DNA from: Clostridiisalibacter paucivorans DSM 22131 | Lineage (GTDB): Bacteria; Bacillota; Clostridia; Tissierellales; Clostridiisalibacteraceae | NCBI RefSeq assembly: GCF_000620125.1 | Contig: NZ_JHVL01000004.1 | Location: 1-64,000, forward strand | Direction: 5' to 3' | Length of the DNA stretch: 64,000 nucleotides | In this document: in pieces, positions 39,269-48,820 of the stretch | How the letters are laid out: each line of letters starts with the position of its first letter | Position numbering within the stretch: the stretch's first letter is position 1 | The notes under the pieces: model-generated | Seen by the model: only the letters and a program-made list of their open reading frames with translations | Told to the model about the DNA's origin: nothing | The model's database searches: none | Position numbers and translations under genes: made by a program

Positions 39269-40270
39269 CTATTTCATTTTACAAAGAGTATCTACTAAAG
39301 AATATATAATTGATGCCGCTAAATTTGATGTCATATTATCTATATCCAATTTAGGTGAAATCTCTGCTATATCAAAACTTATTACTTTTTTAGATTTTAA
39401 TATATATTTAAGATATTTTAACAGTATTTGTGGAGTTATTCCTAAGGGTTGTGGAGCACTTACTCCAGGTGCATATGCAGCAGCCAATACATCTGAACAT
39501 ATTGTTATATATATATATTCTTGTTGGGATATAAAATTTCTAAGTTTATTTAATAAATCAATCTCTTCTTTTTTTTCCATGTGCTCTGCCAATATATATT
39601 TAGTATTTAGCTCATTTGCTGTCTTAAACAAGCTCAATGTATTGCTATGTTTCTGTATACCTATACAAAAATAAGAAAAATCTATATTTTCTTGTATGCA
39701 TATATCTGATATCTGTCGAAACATAGTACCTGAACTAGATTCTTTATCATATGGTCTTAAATCAAAATGGGCATCAAAATTTATTATGCCTATATTTGGT
39801 TTTTTTGTATGTTTTTTTAAATAATTTAACACACCATTATAATGCCCAAAGGCAATCTCATGTCCCCCACCTAAAAGAATTGGGAAAAGATTTGAATCTA
39901 ATATCTTTTCTACTGAAATAGCAAGTAAATCCTGGCTCTCCTGTAATGTACAATTTCTATTGATTATATCTCCAGCATCAAAAAGTTTTACATCTTTACT
40001 AAAACAACAGGGTAAATTAGCCATTTTTTTTCTTATAGCCTTTGGTCCATCAAAAGCACCTACCCTGCCATTATTTATTTTTATACCCTCATCAGAACAA
40101 AACCCTATAAATCCAATCCCCAATTTATCTTCATATGGTGTTAATTTTTCATCTGTTAAATCTATTCTTTCAATCCATTGATGCCATCTATATGCATAAA
40201 AATCATCTAAACTATCAATTCTTCCATTCCAAAAACTTTCATCTGTAGTTTTATAGTTTTTTGTAAACAT
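39269..40270 (-). CDS. Formimidoylglutamase (HutG-like ureohydrolase)
   Basis: This arginase-fold manganese enzyme would hydrolyse formiminoglutamate to glutamate and formamide. Metal ligand motifs are H137 (GGGHE), D166/H168/D170 (NFDAHFD) and D260 in ITICSDVLAAAYAPGVSAP. In the usual SxDxD motif the first Asp is here C258. At 333 residues it fits HutG better than agmatinase. No hutH, hutU or hutI is nearby, so histidine use is not shown. Confidence 0.8.
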   Translation of the reverse strand: MFTKNYKTTDESFWNGRIDSLDDFYAYRWHQWIERIDLTDEKLTPYEDKLGIGFIGFCSDEGIKINNGRVGAFDGPKAIRKKMANLPCCFSKDVKLFDAGDIINRNCTLQESQDLLAISVEKILDSNLFPILLGGGHEIAFGHYNGVLNYLKKHTKKPNIGIINFDAHFDLRPYDKESSSGTMFRQISDICIQENIDFSYFCIGIQKHSNTLSLFKTANELNTKYILAEHMEKKEEIDLLNKLRNFISQQEYIYITICSDVLAAAYAPGVSAPQPLGITPQILLKYLKYILKSKKVISFDIAEISPKLDIDNMTSNLAASIIYSLVDTLCKMK

Positions 40271-40453
40271 TTAAATCCTCCCGATTTTATATATATTAAA
40301 AATTGTTTAATGACAAACCAATAATCATTGTAACTTTCTTCTGGAATTTTATCAATGTTTAAAATAAAAAATACACCTCTCCATGCTATATATTAGTTAT
40401 ACATAACATAAAAAGATGTATTCAATATTAATTGTTCATATACTGATAATATT

Positions 40454-41197
40454 TTATATCTCCAAATCCTCTGGCATTTCCCAATTATGATACACATCTT
40501 GAACGTCGTCATTATCTTCTAATGCATCAATTAGTTTAGTCATATTTTTAATGTCTTCTTTGCTATCTAGCTTTGTTTGATTTTGAGGAATAAACGATAC
40601 CTCTGCTGTAGAAAATTCATATCCAATACCCTTTAATGCATCTTTAACTGCACTAAAATCTTCTGGTGTAGTTGTTATTTCAAAATATTCATCATCTGCT
40701 TCAAAGTCTTCTGCTCCCGCTTCTAATGCCTGCATCATCATTTCATCTTCATCCATATTCTCTTTTCTATCTATGATTAGTATACCCTTTCTATCGAACA
40801 TAAAAGATACACATCCAGTTGCCCCTAGATTTCCACCATGTTTAGAAAAATAATGTCTTACATCTGCTGCTGTTCTATTCTTATTGTCAGTTAAACATTT
40901 CACCATTACTGCTACACCGTTAGGACCATATCCTTCATAACTTATCTCTTCAAAACTTGCACCATCTAAATCCCCTGAACCCTTTTTTATAGCCCTATCA
41001 ATGTTATCATTGGGCATATTCTCTGCTTTAGCCTTATCTACAGCAGCAGCTAATGCTGCATTGTATTCGGGATCATCTCCACCTTCTTTAACAGCAACAG
41101 TAATAGCCCTAGCCAATTTAGTAAATATCTTGGCCCTCTTTGCATCCTGTCTTCCTTTTCTATGTTTTATATTAGCCCATTTTGAATGTCCAGCCAT
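40454..41197 (-). CDS. YebC/PmpR-family regulator or ribosome-rescue factor
   Basis: The N terminus [18 protein letters not shown] and the three-domain YebC layout are clear over 247 residues. Family members have been described both as DNA-binding regulators and as factors relieving ribosome stalling at proline stretches. It is a single gene here between hutG and cysK. The ATG has GGAGG upstream. Confidence 0.95.
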   Translation of the reverse strand: MAGHSKWANIKHRKGRQDAKRAKIFTKLARAITVAVKEGGDDPEYNAALAAAVDKAKAENMPNDNIDRAIKKGSGDLDGASFEEISYEGYGPNGVAVMVKCLTDNKNRTAADVRHYFSKHGGNLGATGCVSFMFDRKGILIIDRKENMDEDEMMMQALEAGAEDFEADDEYFEITTTPEDFSAVKDALKGIGYEFSTAEVSFIPQNQTKLDSKEDIKNMTKLIDALEDNDDVQDVYHNWEMPEDLEI

Positions 41198-41405
41198 TTT
41201 GTAAATACCTCCTTCTATTACCTAATAAAAACTCACTCGATATTATATTTTATCATAAAAATTCATCTAAAAAAATACTTTGTTTATTTGTATAATATCA
41301 AAAATAAAAAGAAAGAAAATACAATCACAATGCCTCTAACTACTAAGACATTACAATATTAACTATTTTCTCTCTTTCTTCGTCTCTTTTTAAAATTTAT
41401 GCATA

Positions 41406-42323
41406 CTATTCAAATATCCCAGTACTCAAATATCGTTCTCCACTATCAGGCGCTATCACAACTACCTTTTTTCCTTTTCCTGCTTTTTTTGCTAATTGCA
41501 ATGCCACATATATAGCAGCACCTGAAGAAATACCCACCAATATTCCTTCTTCTTGAGCTAATTTTTTCATTGTATCTACTGCATCTTCATATTCTACCTT
41601 TTCTATCATATCAACAACCTGTAGATCCATTGTTTTAGGAATAAATCCAGCACCAATCCCTTGAATCTTGTGGGGACCAGGTTCTTCTCCTGATAATACT
41701 GGAGAATCCTTAGGTTCTACTGCCACAGTTTTAACAGAGGGTAATTTTTCTTTAAGCACCCTAGAAACACCAGTTACAGTTCCTCCTGTGCCTACTCCTG
41801 CAATGAAATAATCTAATTTTCCTTCCATTTGTTCTATTATTTCATTGGCCGTGGTATTTACATGTGCATCGGGGTTATAAGGGTTTTCAAATTGTTGTAA
41901 CATGTAGTAATTGCTATTTTCCTCAGTAAGCTCCTTTGCCTTATCTATAGCCCCTTTCATTCCTTTACTTCCTGGAGTAAGAATTAATTGAGCCCCATAA
42001 GCTTTAAGAAGATTTCTTCTTTCAATGCTCATAGTATCTGGCATAACAATTACAACTTTATATCCCTTGGAAGTACCAACCATAGCTATTCCTATACCTG
42101 TATTGCCACTGGTAGGCTCTACTATTACTGAACCTTTCTTCAGCTTTCCTTCTTTTTCTGCACCTTCAATCATATTTAATGCTATCCTATCTTTAATACT
42201 ACTACCTGGATTAAAAGATTCTAATTTAACATAAACATCTCCACTATCCTGGGTTAATATTTTATTTAATCTAATCATAGGGGTGTATCCTATAAGTTCA
42301 TATATATTATTTACAATTTTCAC
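41406..42323 (-). CDS. cysK: Cysteine synthase A (O-acetylserine sulfhydrylase)
   Basis: The PLP enzyme makes cysteine from O-acetylserine and sulfide. The PLP lysine is K44 (SSIKDR), with TSGNTG (from residue 70) and the GTGGT loop binding phosphate. I chose GTG 42323, eight bases after AAAGGAG; an upstream start at 42362 is unlikely. 305 residues. No cysE is visible. Transcribed alone. Confidence 0.96.
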   Translation of the reverse strand: MKIVNNIYELIGYTPMIRLNKILTQDSGDVYVKLESFNPGSSIKDRIALNMIEGAEKEGKLKKGSVIVEPTSGNTGIGIAMVGTSKGYKVVIVMPDTMSIERRNLLKAYGAQLILTPGSKGMKGAIDKAKELTEENSNYYMLQQFENPYNPDAHVNTTANEIIEQMEGKLDYFIAGVGTGGTVTGVSRVLKEKLPSVKTVAVEPKDSPVLSGEEPGPHKIQGIGAGFIPKTMDLQVVDMIEKVEYEDAVDTMKKLAQEEGILVGISSGAAIYVALQLAKKAGKGKKVVVIAPDSGERYLSTGIFE

Positions 42324-42479
42324 CTTATCATCTCCTTTTAACCATAATCCCAAGTAATTCAATCGGTTTTATCGGTATTATATAAAATATGTATTGTAAA
42401 GTCAATAGTATAAGTTTATGTATATAGCAAAAAATAATACCAATACTATATCTTAGTAAATATAATTGGAGTGAATTGT

Positions 42480-42845
42480 ATGTCTACAAAAAAGAAGAAA
42501 TATCCCATATTCTTAGGAATTTTAGTGGGTATTATAAATGGTGTATTTGGATCTGGAGGCGGTATTATCCTAGTATTATCATTAATATATATATTACATC
42601 TCGAAGAGCATAAATCCCACTCAACAGCTATATTTATAATACTGCCTTTAAGTGTTCTAAGTACAGTATTATACTTTAAAAATAATGTGATTCATCTTGA
42701 TAATGACCTTTTAATAATATGTAGTGGTAGTGTAATTGGAGGTCTTATTGGGGCTAAATTACTAAACTATATACCAACTAATGCATTGAAAAAAATCTTT
42801 GGCATTATTATGATTATAGCCTCTGTGAGGATGGTGATAAAATAG
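42480..42845 (+). CDS. Half-length TSUP permease, first half
   Basis: A 121-residue protein with about four hydrophobic segments and the TSUP repeat GVFGSGGGIILVLSLIYIL. The ATG at 42480 has GGAG eight bases upstream. A normal TSUP permease has two such halves; the next gene overlaps this stop by one base and supplies the other half. They probably associate as a heterodimer. Confidence 0.85.
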   Translation: MSTKKKKYPIFLGILVGIINGVFGSGGGIILVLSLIYILHLEEHKSHSTAIFIILPLSVLSTVLYFKNNVIHLDNDLLIICSGSVIGGLIGAKLLNYIPTNALKKIFGIIMIIASVRMVIK

Positions 42846-43192
42846 TGATTATTTTTTTTATAGGATTATTTAGTGGTATTATGGGAGGCATGGGTATAGG
42901 TGGTGGCACTTTATTAATACCTGCTTTAACTTTTTTTACTGACTTATCCCAAAAACAAAGCCAAGGTATCAATCTAACAATCTTTATACCTACTGCTACT
43001 ATATCTTTATTATTTCATTTTAAAAATAATAATATAGAAACTAAAATAGCTATCCCAATTATTATTTCTGGACTATTAGGGGCATTTATTGGCTCCACTT
43101 TAGCTATTAATCTTTCAAACCAAAACATAAAAACAGCATTTGCATTGTTTTTATTTATTATGGGTATATTCCATATTTTCTATAAAAAATAA
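42845..43192 (+). CDS. Half-length TSUP permease, second half
   Basis: A 115-residue protein with the repeat signature GIMGGMGIGGGTLLIPALTF and four hydrophobic segments. It starts at GTG, whose G is the last base of the preceding stop codon (TAG), so expression is coupled. I see no frameshift that would restore a single reading frame at the join, and each half has a proper start, so the split looks genuine. Confidence 0.83.
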   Translation: MIIFFIGLFSGIMGGMGIGGGTLLIPALTFFTDLSQKQSQGINLTIFIPTATISLLFHFKNNNIETKIAIPIIISGLLGAFIGSTLAINLSNQNIKTAFALFLFIMGIFHIFYKK

Positions 43193-43212
43193 GAGCTTAT
43201 CAAAATAAGCTC
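43193..43212. terminator. Hairpin between convergent permease and CoA-binding genes
   Basis: GAGCTTAT and ATAAGCTC pair around a 4-nt loop just after the permease stop; T-rich bases follow on the minus strand. Confidence 0.6.
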
Positions 43213-43214
43213 AG

Positions 43215-43268
43215 ATTATTGACAACCATATATTTGTGACAAAAATATAAAGTAATAGTTTAGTAGGT
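43215..43268 (+). repeat. Degenerate relic of the dispersed repeat flank
   Basis: The stretch resembles 62834-62878: both have ATTATT(A/G)ACAA, followed by A-rich bases and TTAGTAGGT. The hairpin arms are absent. It abuts the CoA-binding gene's stop. Confidence 0.4.
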
Positions 43269-43661
43269 CTATTTCAATTCCGCTAAAACACATTCTAAAT
43301 ATACAAATTTAGTATCTATTTTTTCTGCTTTATCTAAAACCTTCTCATCTGCTGTTCCTGGCTGAAACCAGAGATTTTCAATCCCTAATTCCTTGGCTTC
43401 ATCTATAACCTTAATAGACAAAGCTGGTGGTACTACGAAGTCAACTACTTCTGGTATTTTAGGAAGTTCTTTCAAAGAAGAATAGCATTTATCTCCATCT
43501 ATTTCTTCATATCTAGGATTAATAGCATATACTTCATATCCATTATCTTTAAGTATTTTCCAAATTTTATAACCAAACTTTCTAGTTGTTGGTGTCGCCC
43601 CCACTACTGCCCATACCTTTTTATCCAACATCTCCTGCTTTAATTTTTCCATATTTTCCAT
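43269..43661 (-). CDS. CoA-binding protein (YccU-like)
   Basis: A 130-residue single-domain Rossmann protein of the CoA_binding_2 family, with VVGATPTTRKFGYKIWK and the VDFVVPP and WFQPGTAD segments. Family members bind CoA or succinyl-CoA-type ligands, but role here is unknown. It starts 14 bp after the yigZ stop. Confidence 0.87.
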   Translation of the reverse strand: MENMEKLKQEMLDKKVWAVVGATPTTRKFGYKIWKILKDNGYEVYAINPRYEEIDGDKCYSSLKELPKIPEVVDFVVPPALSIKVIDEAKELGIENLWFQPGTADEKVLDKAEKIDTKFVYLECVLAELK

Positions 43662-43675
43662 TCTAAACTCCTCCC

Positions 43676-44323
43676 TTATTTTATAATTTGCCCATTATCT
43701 ATTGAAAAAAACTCTTTCCCTAACATATCAAATTTAACCTTAGCACTGGTCATATCTATAATTTTATTTTTCAGCTCATCAGTTCCTGACGTTTCACATA
43801 GTACTATCAAATTCACTGCATCATCATATATTACATCTTCAATTATATATCCCATAGCTAAAAGATCGTTTTCTACTTTCCCATATAGAGTATAATCTAC
43901 ACGTATCTTTATTCTATTATATAATACCTTATGTACTATATTAGCTGCATCTAATGCTATTTTAGCCCCTTTGGTATATGCCCTAACTAATCCACCTGCT
44001 CCTAATTTTTTACCTCCAAAATACCTAGTTACAACAATTACTACATTTCTTAGATCTTCTTTTTTTATAACCTCTAATACTGGTATCCCTGCTGTACCAC
44101 TAGGTTCACCATCATCACTATATCTCTGTATATTACTGTTTTCTCCAAAAACATATGCTAGTACATTGTGGGTTGCATCCCTATGTTTTGACTTTATCTC
44201 TTCTATAAAATCTATTGCATCTTGCTGACTATCTATGGGTTTAGCATAACCTATAAATCTAGACTTATTTATTATAATCTCATCGACACCTATACTATGA
44301 ATAGTCTTGTATCTATCCTTCAT
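43676..44323 (-). CDS. YigZ/IMPACT family protein
   Basis: The N-terminal UPF0029 domain has SRFIGYAKPIDSQQDA and YSDDGEPSGTAG, then a C-terminal DUF1949 domain. 215 residues is normal. The eukaryotic relative IMPACT inhibits GCN2, but the bacterial role remains unclear. It lies before the CoA-binding gene on one run. Confidence 0.93.
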   Translation of the reverse strand: MKDRYKTIHSIGVDEIIINKSRFIGYAKPIDSQQDAIDFIEEIKSKHRDATHNVLAYVFGENSNIQRYSDDGEPSGTAGIPVLEVIKKEDLRNVVIVVTRYFGGKKLGAGGLVRAYTKGAKIALDAANIVHKVLYNRIKIRVDYTLYGKVENDLLAMGYIIEDVIYDDAVNLIVLCETSGTDELKNKIIDMTSAKVKFDMLGKEFFSIDNGQIIK

Positions 44324-44380
44324 ACTTAACTCTCCTTTAATGCTAAAAATAATTTCATAATCTATTTTATATTATATTAC

Positions 44381-44410
44381 AAAAAAAACAAAGGGCAGAT
44401 TTTCTGCCCT
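44381..44410 (-). terminator. Rho-independent terminator after the Nudix-like gene
   Basis: GGGCAGA pairs with TCTGCCC around a short loop; a T run (eight in the minus strand, after TTTG) follows. Confidence 0.88.
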
Positions 44411-44840
44411 ATACAACTAACTCTTCTTTTTTCAAATCTAAATACTTTTTATAGGCGAGACTAACTAAGGATTTATCTTGACTGTAGGTTATCATATCAA
44501 CAGCCTTATCGATATGATAAAAACCTCCTTCTTTAAATCCTTCACTTTTCTTGACGCTGTATTGGTCTGTATCAGACTCCATGATATACCATATTATCTG
44601 ATTACATACTGGTCTTTGTCTAGATAAAGAATAAAATTCGTAACTTGTTTCCCCGACAGATGACACAATATCAGCATCAACACCAGTCTCTTCTTTTACA
44701 CGACTTACTGCCGTTTCAGAAGCTAGGAAACAGTCACGAATTTTTCCTTTAGGTAAAACCCATTCGTCTTTTTCATTTTTCAGTATAAATACTTCATCTT
44801 TATAAAAAACCACTCCACCAGCACAACTTCTAAAAAGCAT
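44409..44840 (-). CDS. Nudix-fold protein with degenerate Nudix box
   Basis: The 143-residue fold and spacing match Nudix, with the box at residues 32-54. Against GX5EX7REUXEEXGU, the glycine, E50, E51 and G53 remain, but E7 of the box is F38 and the RE pair is S46-R47. Catalysis is therefore doubtful, or altered. I chose ATG 44840 (AGGGAGGAGGCG upstream) over 44891. Family members of this clostridial type also lie beside HEAT and hflX genes. Confidence 0.75.
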   Translation of the reverse strand: MLFRSCAGGVVFYKDEVFILKNEKDEWVLPKGKIRDCFLASETAVSRVKEETGVDADIVSSVGETSYEFYSLSRQRPVCNQIIWYIMESDTDQYSVKKSEGFKEGGFYHIDKAVDMITYSQDKSLVSLAYKKYLDLKKEELVV

Positions 44841-44926
44841 ATTTAAACGCCTCCTCCCTATTCTTATCTTTATAATATAATAAACTCCCAATTATTTCAA
44901 GAGTTTTCAGAACCTTTGAACTTTTT

Positions 44927-45580
44927 TTAGATATATTTTTGTATTTCCATAATAGTTTCCTTTGCTGCTCTTTTTACATATTCCTTTTCATTTCTACTCA
45001 TAAGAACATTTTTTAACTTTTTTATAGATTCTATATCCCCTATACCAGTTAACGCTTTTATTGCATATTGTCGCACTTGAGGGTTTGAATCCTCAAGTAC
45101 CTTCTCTATCCATGGCTTAGCAGTCTTATCCATTATTTTCCCTAGAGCTGAACATGCCAATCTTCTATAATTGACATTTTTACTCCTCAACTCCATTCTC
45201 AGAAATGGTAAAAATTTAGAATCCTTAATTTCACCCATCATCCATATTAATATCATTCTATCATCGGGATTTTTAAACTTGGTATATCTATTACAAATTT
45301 CAGATATTAAAAATTTCCTTTTTTGTTCTTTTAAACCCGTTATTATATCTAACCTAGTGTTTTTATCTTTTGACATAATCTCTATTAATACATCTTTGCT
45401 ATTTCTTTTTTTACTTAACTCTATCTTTGCCTTTATTATATGCTTTTCCACCTGTTTTTTATCCATATTTCTTATAATAGATAATACAGATATACTCTTA
45501 CCTTCCCTATAAAGCATATATGTTATTTGATAATCTTCAAAATTGCATATATTTTCCCATCTGACATTTTTATCAGTCAA
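44927..45580 (-). CDS. HEAT-repeat protein
   Basis: An N-terminal helix-turn-helix-like region (residues 1-55) is followed by HEAT-type helical pairs, the clearest in the second half (YRRLACSALGKI, VRQYAIKALTGIGD). It probably serves protein binding. TTG start at 45580 with GGGTGAT upstream. It lies between the Nudix-like gene and hflX. Function unknown. Confidence 0.75.
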   Translation of the reverse strand: MTDKNVRWENICNFEDYQITYMLYREGKSISVLSIIRNMDKKQVEKHIIKAKIELSKKRNSKDVLIEIMSKDKNTRLDIITGLKEQKRKFLISEICNRYTKFKNPDDRMILIWMMGEIKDSKFLPFLRMELRSKNVNYRRLACSALGKIMDKTAKPWIEKVLEDSNPQVRQYAIKALTGIGDIESIKKLKNVLMSRNEKEYVKRAAKETIMEIQKYI

Positions 45581-45593
45581 GACTTATCACCCT

Positions 45594-46853
45594 TTAGTCT
45601 AAAATATACTTTTTAAGTCTATTATATTCAATATGATTTAATACAGCTTTGATTTTGATCCCTTCTTCTATATATTCATACTCTTCGACTTTGCTTTCAC
45701 TAAACACTTTTGAAGAAATGTCTCCTTCGCTATATGGTATTAAAAGCTTTACATCATAAAATTTTTGTGGTAAATTTTCTTCAATCTCTTTCATTAATTT
45801 ATCTACACCAATACCCTCTTTTGCCGAAATGTATACTTTAGGACCTTCTATATTGTAATTCACATCTTTATAATCTATCTTATCTGTTTTATTAAACACC
45901 GTTATGATAGGTTTATCTATTGCCTGTAAATCCTTAATAATTTTCATAGTCGTATTCATCTGTATATCCAGATCTTCATTGGTTATGTCCACTACATGCA
46001 ATAATAAATCCGCATATTTTACCTCTTCTAAAGTACCTTTAAATGCCTCAATAAGATGTGTAGGTAGCTTACTTACAAATCCTACTGTATCCGTTACAAG
46101 GAACCTCTGTCCATTTGGCAACAAGCTTTTTCTAAGTTTTGTCTCTAAACTAGCAAAAAGCATATCCTTTACATATACATCCTTTTTATCCGTATAATCA
46201 TCAGATCTTTTTATAATATTATTAAACAAAGTAGATTTACCTGCATTGGTATATCCAACTAAAGCAACAACAGGTAAATTAGATTCACTTCGTTTATTTC
46301 TCTTTATATCTCTGTTCTTTTCTATATCTTTAAGCTGTTTTTTTATATCTGTTATCCTAGATAATATATGTCTTCTATCTATTTCCAACTTCATTTCCCC
46401 AGGCCCTCTAGTACCTATACCTCCTCCAGTCCTTGATAATTGGGTACCTAGACCTATGAGTCTTGGGAGTCTATATTTAAGTTGTGCCAATTCAACCTGT
46501 AATTTACCTTCCTTAGTTAATGCTCTACTGGCAAAAATATCTAATATTAAATTAGTCCTATCAACTATTTTTCTATTCACTACCTTTTCTACATTTCTCA
46601 TTTGTGCTCCTGATAATTCATCATTAAAAATAACAGTATCAATATCTAGCTCTTCACAATAAATCGATATTTCTTCCACTTTACCCTTTCCGATATAAAA
46701 AGATGAATCTACCCTATCTCTTTTCTGAATAATACTGGATACCACCTCTCCTCCAGCAGCTTCAGCTAATTCCTTTAATTCCTTAACAGAGCTATCTATT
46801 GTGATGCCATCATTACTGTTTGTATCCAATCCAACTAAAAGTACTTTTTCCAT
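45594..46853 (-). CDS. hflX: Ribosome-associated GTPase HflX
   Basis: HflX splits stalled 70S ribosomes. The N-terminal HflX domain, the linker helices and the G domain (GYTNAGKST) with NKTD are visible in 419 residues. It starts the run hflX-HEAT-Nudix on the minus strand. ATG follows GAGAGG. Confidence 0.96.
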   Translation of the reverse strand: MEKVLLVGLDTNSNDGITIDSSVKELKELAEAAGGEVVSSIIQKRDRVDSSFYIGKGKVEEISIYCEELDIDTVIFNDELSGAQMRNVEKVVNRKIVDRTNLILDIFASRALTKEGKLQVELAQLKYRLPRLIGLGTQLSRTGGGIGTRGPGEMKLEIDRRHILSRITDIKKQLKDIEKNRDIKRNKRSESNLPVVALVGYTNAGKSTLFNNIIKRSDDYTDKKDVYVKDMLFASLETKLRKSLLPNGQRFLVTDTVGFVSKLPTHLIEAFKGTLEEVKYADLLLHVVDITNEDLDIQMNTTMKIIKDLQAIDKPIITVFNKTDKIDYKDVNYNIEGPKVYISAKEGIGVDKLMKEIEENLPQKFYDVKLLIPYSEGDISSKVFSESKVEEYEYIEEGIKIKAVLNHIEYNRLKKYILD

Positions 46854-46957
46854 ACTACACCTCTCTAAATTATTTTATAATAAATTTTAATAGTTTCTTT
46901 AATTAACTTTGTTTTAAATAATATTTTATATTAAAACAATTATATTTTCTATAGTTA

Positions 46958-47620
46958 CTATTGTTCACTTGGGATAACGTTCATATATTCATCTTTAGGA
47001 ACTCTAATATAGTTATTAGGTACATCTCCCACTATAATAGTCTCTGCTATGGGCACTCTAGTACTTACTTGGGCAGTATCTGCTCCTAATGGTACTATTA
47101 TCTTGACATCAGCCCTTATTGTCAAAAAAACTCTATGAATAGTCTGGTTTATACCTGATTCCTCAAATTCAGTTTCAAAGTCTACACTTACAGTGCCCTT
47201 AGGCACTATATTAATATTAAATTTAGGTCCTACTTGAGACAATATCTGACTGTTTAGTGCATTTCCCAATGGTATCCTTATGCTTTTAGCAGATATTTCT
47301 CCCATCTTCCGTTGCACCTCTAAAGCTACATCAGAGGCTATACTATTCATAAGGGCTGTATTTGCTTGCATAGTTGTTACTCTTCCATCTTTATCATAAG
47401 ATATGTATATTAAATCTTTATACTTTATATCATTCTTTATTTTAACCTTTACTGCATCATTTATTGCTTGAGTTGCTATCATCCTTCCCTTCACTTCACT
47501 TATTGCCAATACTGTTGGCTTTATATTTTTTTCTACAAATACAAAACCATAAATGATAAAGACTGTTATTAATACTATAGCAAAAAAAATCTTTTTCTTT
47601 CTCTTTTTATACTTATTCAC
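46958..47620 (-). CDS. yunB: Sporulation protein YunB
   Basis: One membrane segment (about residues 10-30) is followed by the YunB domain with MQANTALMNSIASDVALEVQRK and the closing VGDVPNNYIRVP. In Bacillus it is SigE-dependent and needed for normal sporulation. 220 residues. A single gene, next to a small zinc-ribbon membrane protein gene. Confidence 0.9.
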   Translation of the reverse strand: MNKYKKRKKKIFFAIVLITVFIIYGFVFVEKNIKPTVLAISEVKGRMIATQAINDAVKVKIKNDIKYKDLIYISYDKDGRVTTMQANTALMNSIASDVALEVQRKMGEISAKSIRIPLGNALNSQILSQVGPKFNINIVPKGTVSVDFETEFEESGINQTIHRVFLTIRADVKIIVPLGADTAQVSTRVPIAETIIVGDVPNNYIRVPKDEYMNVIPSEQ

Positions 47621-47686
47621 ATAAACACACCCCTCTACAGTATATGCTTATGATTAATAAAAGTATAAAGTCATTATAATTTATCT

Positions 47687-48019
47687 TTAGCTAAAATATT
47701 TCTTTTCATATTTAAACCAACTATATAATCTAAAATATATCTGTACCGAGGCCACTAGTAAAAATATTATTCCCATTACATAATTCAAAAATAAGAAAAT
47801 TATACTAATTAAAATATATAATATAATTAATACAGTGTTTTTAAATGTATTTATTGGACCTCCTAGCAGATCTCCCCTTAACTTTTTTATGTTTTTTACA
47901 TAACACCTATCATGATAAGTAATAGGCTTTGGATTTAGTAATTCTGATACTACTACCAAATCATTTAGATATTTTATTTCTCCACCACAATGATGACAAA
48001 CAGGTTTAAAATCTTTCAT
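47687..48019 (-). CDS. Small zinc-ribbon membrane protein
   Basis: No named family recognised. An N-terminal CHHCGG half-ribbon is followed by a second cysteine at YHDRCYV, then two hydrophobic segments (about residues 62-78 and 80-98). The 110-residue protein probably anchors a zinc-knuckle to the membrane. It stands just before yunB on the same strand, so a spore role is possible. Confidence 0.6.
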   Translation of the reverse strand: MKDFKPVCHHCGGEIKYLNDLVVVSELLNPKPITYHDRCYVKNIKKLRGDLLGGPINTFKNTVLIILYILISIIFLFLNYVMGIIFLLVASVQIYFRLYSWFKYEKKYFS

Positions 48020-48123
48020 TTTTTCATCCCCTCTAAATTATGAATACCCATATTTTGTTAAATCAATTATACCATATGTTTTTTCAAATACTAAATGAAA
48101 ATATGAGAAAATTCTTTAAACTA

Positions 48124-48132
48124 TGCTATAAT
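48124..48132 (+). promoter_or_regulatory. Extended -10 promoter of the phosphoesterase gene
   Basis: TGCTATAAT (48124-48132) matches the extended -10 form about 45 bp before the ATG at 48175. No clear -35 is seen. Confidence 0.5.
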
Positions 48133-48174
48133 ATTTTTATAGTTTATTTAATACTTTAAAAATAAGGTGATATT

Positions 48175-48792
48175 ATGTCTAGCTTTAAAAAATTAATCTA
48201 TTTAATCTCTGGAAAACCTTTTTTGCCAAAGGATATAATCAATGGAAATGGAAAGCTTCTACTCCATATTTCAGATACCCCTGAGTCTTTTTATTCTACT
48301 TTAAAATCTATAATTAATCAATTAAAACCTAATTATATTGTTCACACTGGAGATTTGGTTGATAATATAAAATTAGAAATTCGTCCTTATAAAATTAATT
48401 ACTATAAAAAAAGGGTATCAGATATAATAGATATCATGGAAAATTCATCAGCTGACAAAGTATTTATTGCATTGGGAAACCATGATGACAAATCAGCAGT
48501 AATGAACTATGTAAACCGTTCAAAAATTATTGATCTAAGTGATAACACATATATACAGAACATAAATGTTATGATGAGTCATTATCCCAATGAAATACTT
48601 AAATCTCCAGGAGACTTAAATCTATTTGGCCACAATATATCTCTATATACCAATACAAAAAATAAGAAAATATATCTAAATGGAATAATGAATATAAATA
48701 TAATAAATCTAGATACCCTAGATCTATTTACATTACCCTATCCCTTTGGCACAGATGAAAAAAGGTTATGTAAAAAGAAAATAGGTCTTTAA
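48175..48792 (+). CDS. Calcineurin-like metallophosphoesterase
   Basis: Family metal motifs are present in order: HISD (partial DxH), GDLVD, GNHD, SHYP and GHN. At 205 residues it is a compact phosphodiesterase-like enzyme. The substrate is unassigned. The following gene starts about 28 bp after its stop on the same strand, so the two form a likely two-gene unit. Confidence 0.85.
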   Translation: MSSFKKLIYLISGKPFLPKDIINGNGKLLLHISDTPESFYSTLKSIINQLKPNYIVHTGDLVDNIKLEIRPYKINYYKKRVSDIIDIMENSSADKVFIALGNHDDKSAVMNYVNRSKIIDLSDNTYIQNINVMMSHYPNEILKSPGDLNLFGHNISLYTNTKNKKIYLNGIMNINIINLDTLDLFTLPYPFGTDEKRLCKKKIGL

Positions 48793-48820
48793 GTATTTAA
48801 ATATGTAGGAGGTGTATACT

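Noticed and set aside
40271-40453. Possible tRNA or small RNA in the hutG-yebC gap
   Set aside because: No cloverleaf, T-loop sequence or terminator could be found in this A+T-rich stretch.
42471-43192. Frameshift in a single TSUP gene
   Set aside because: Each half has its own start and complete repeat; a single-base join cannot be proved from sequence alone, so the split form was kept.
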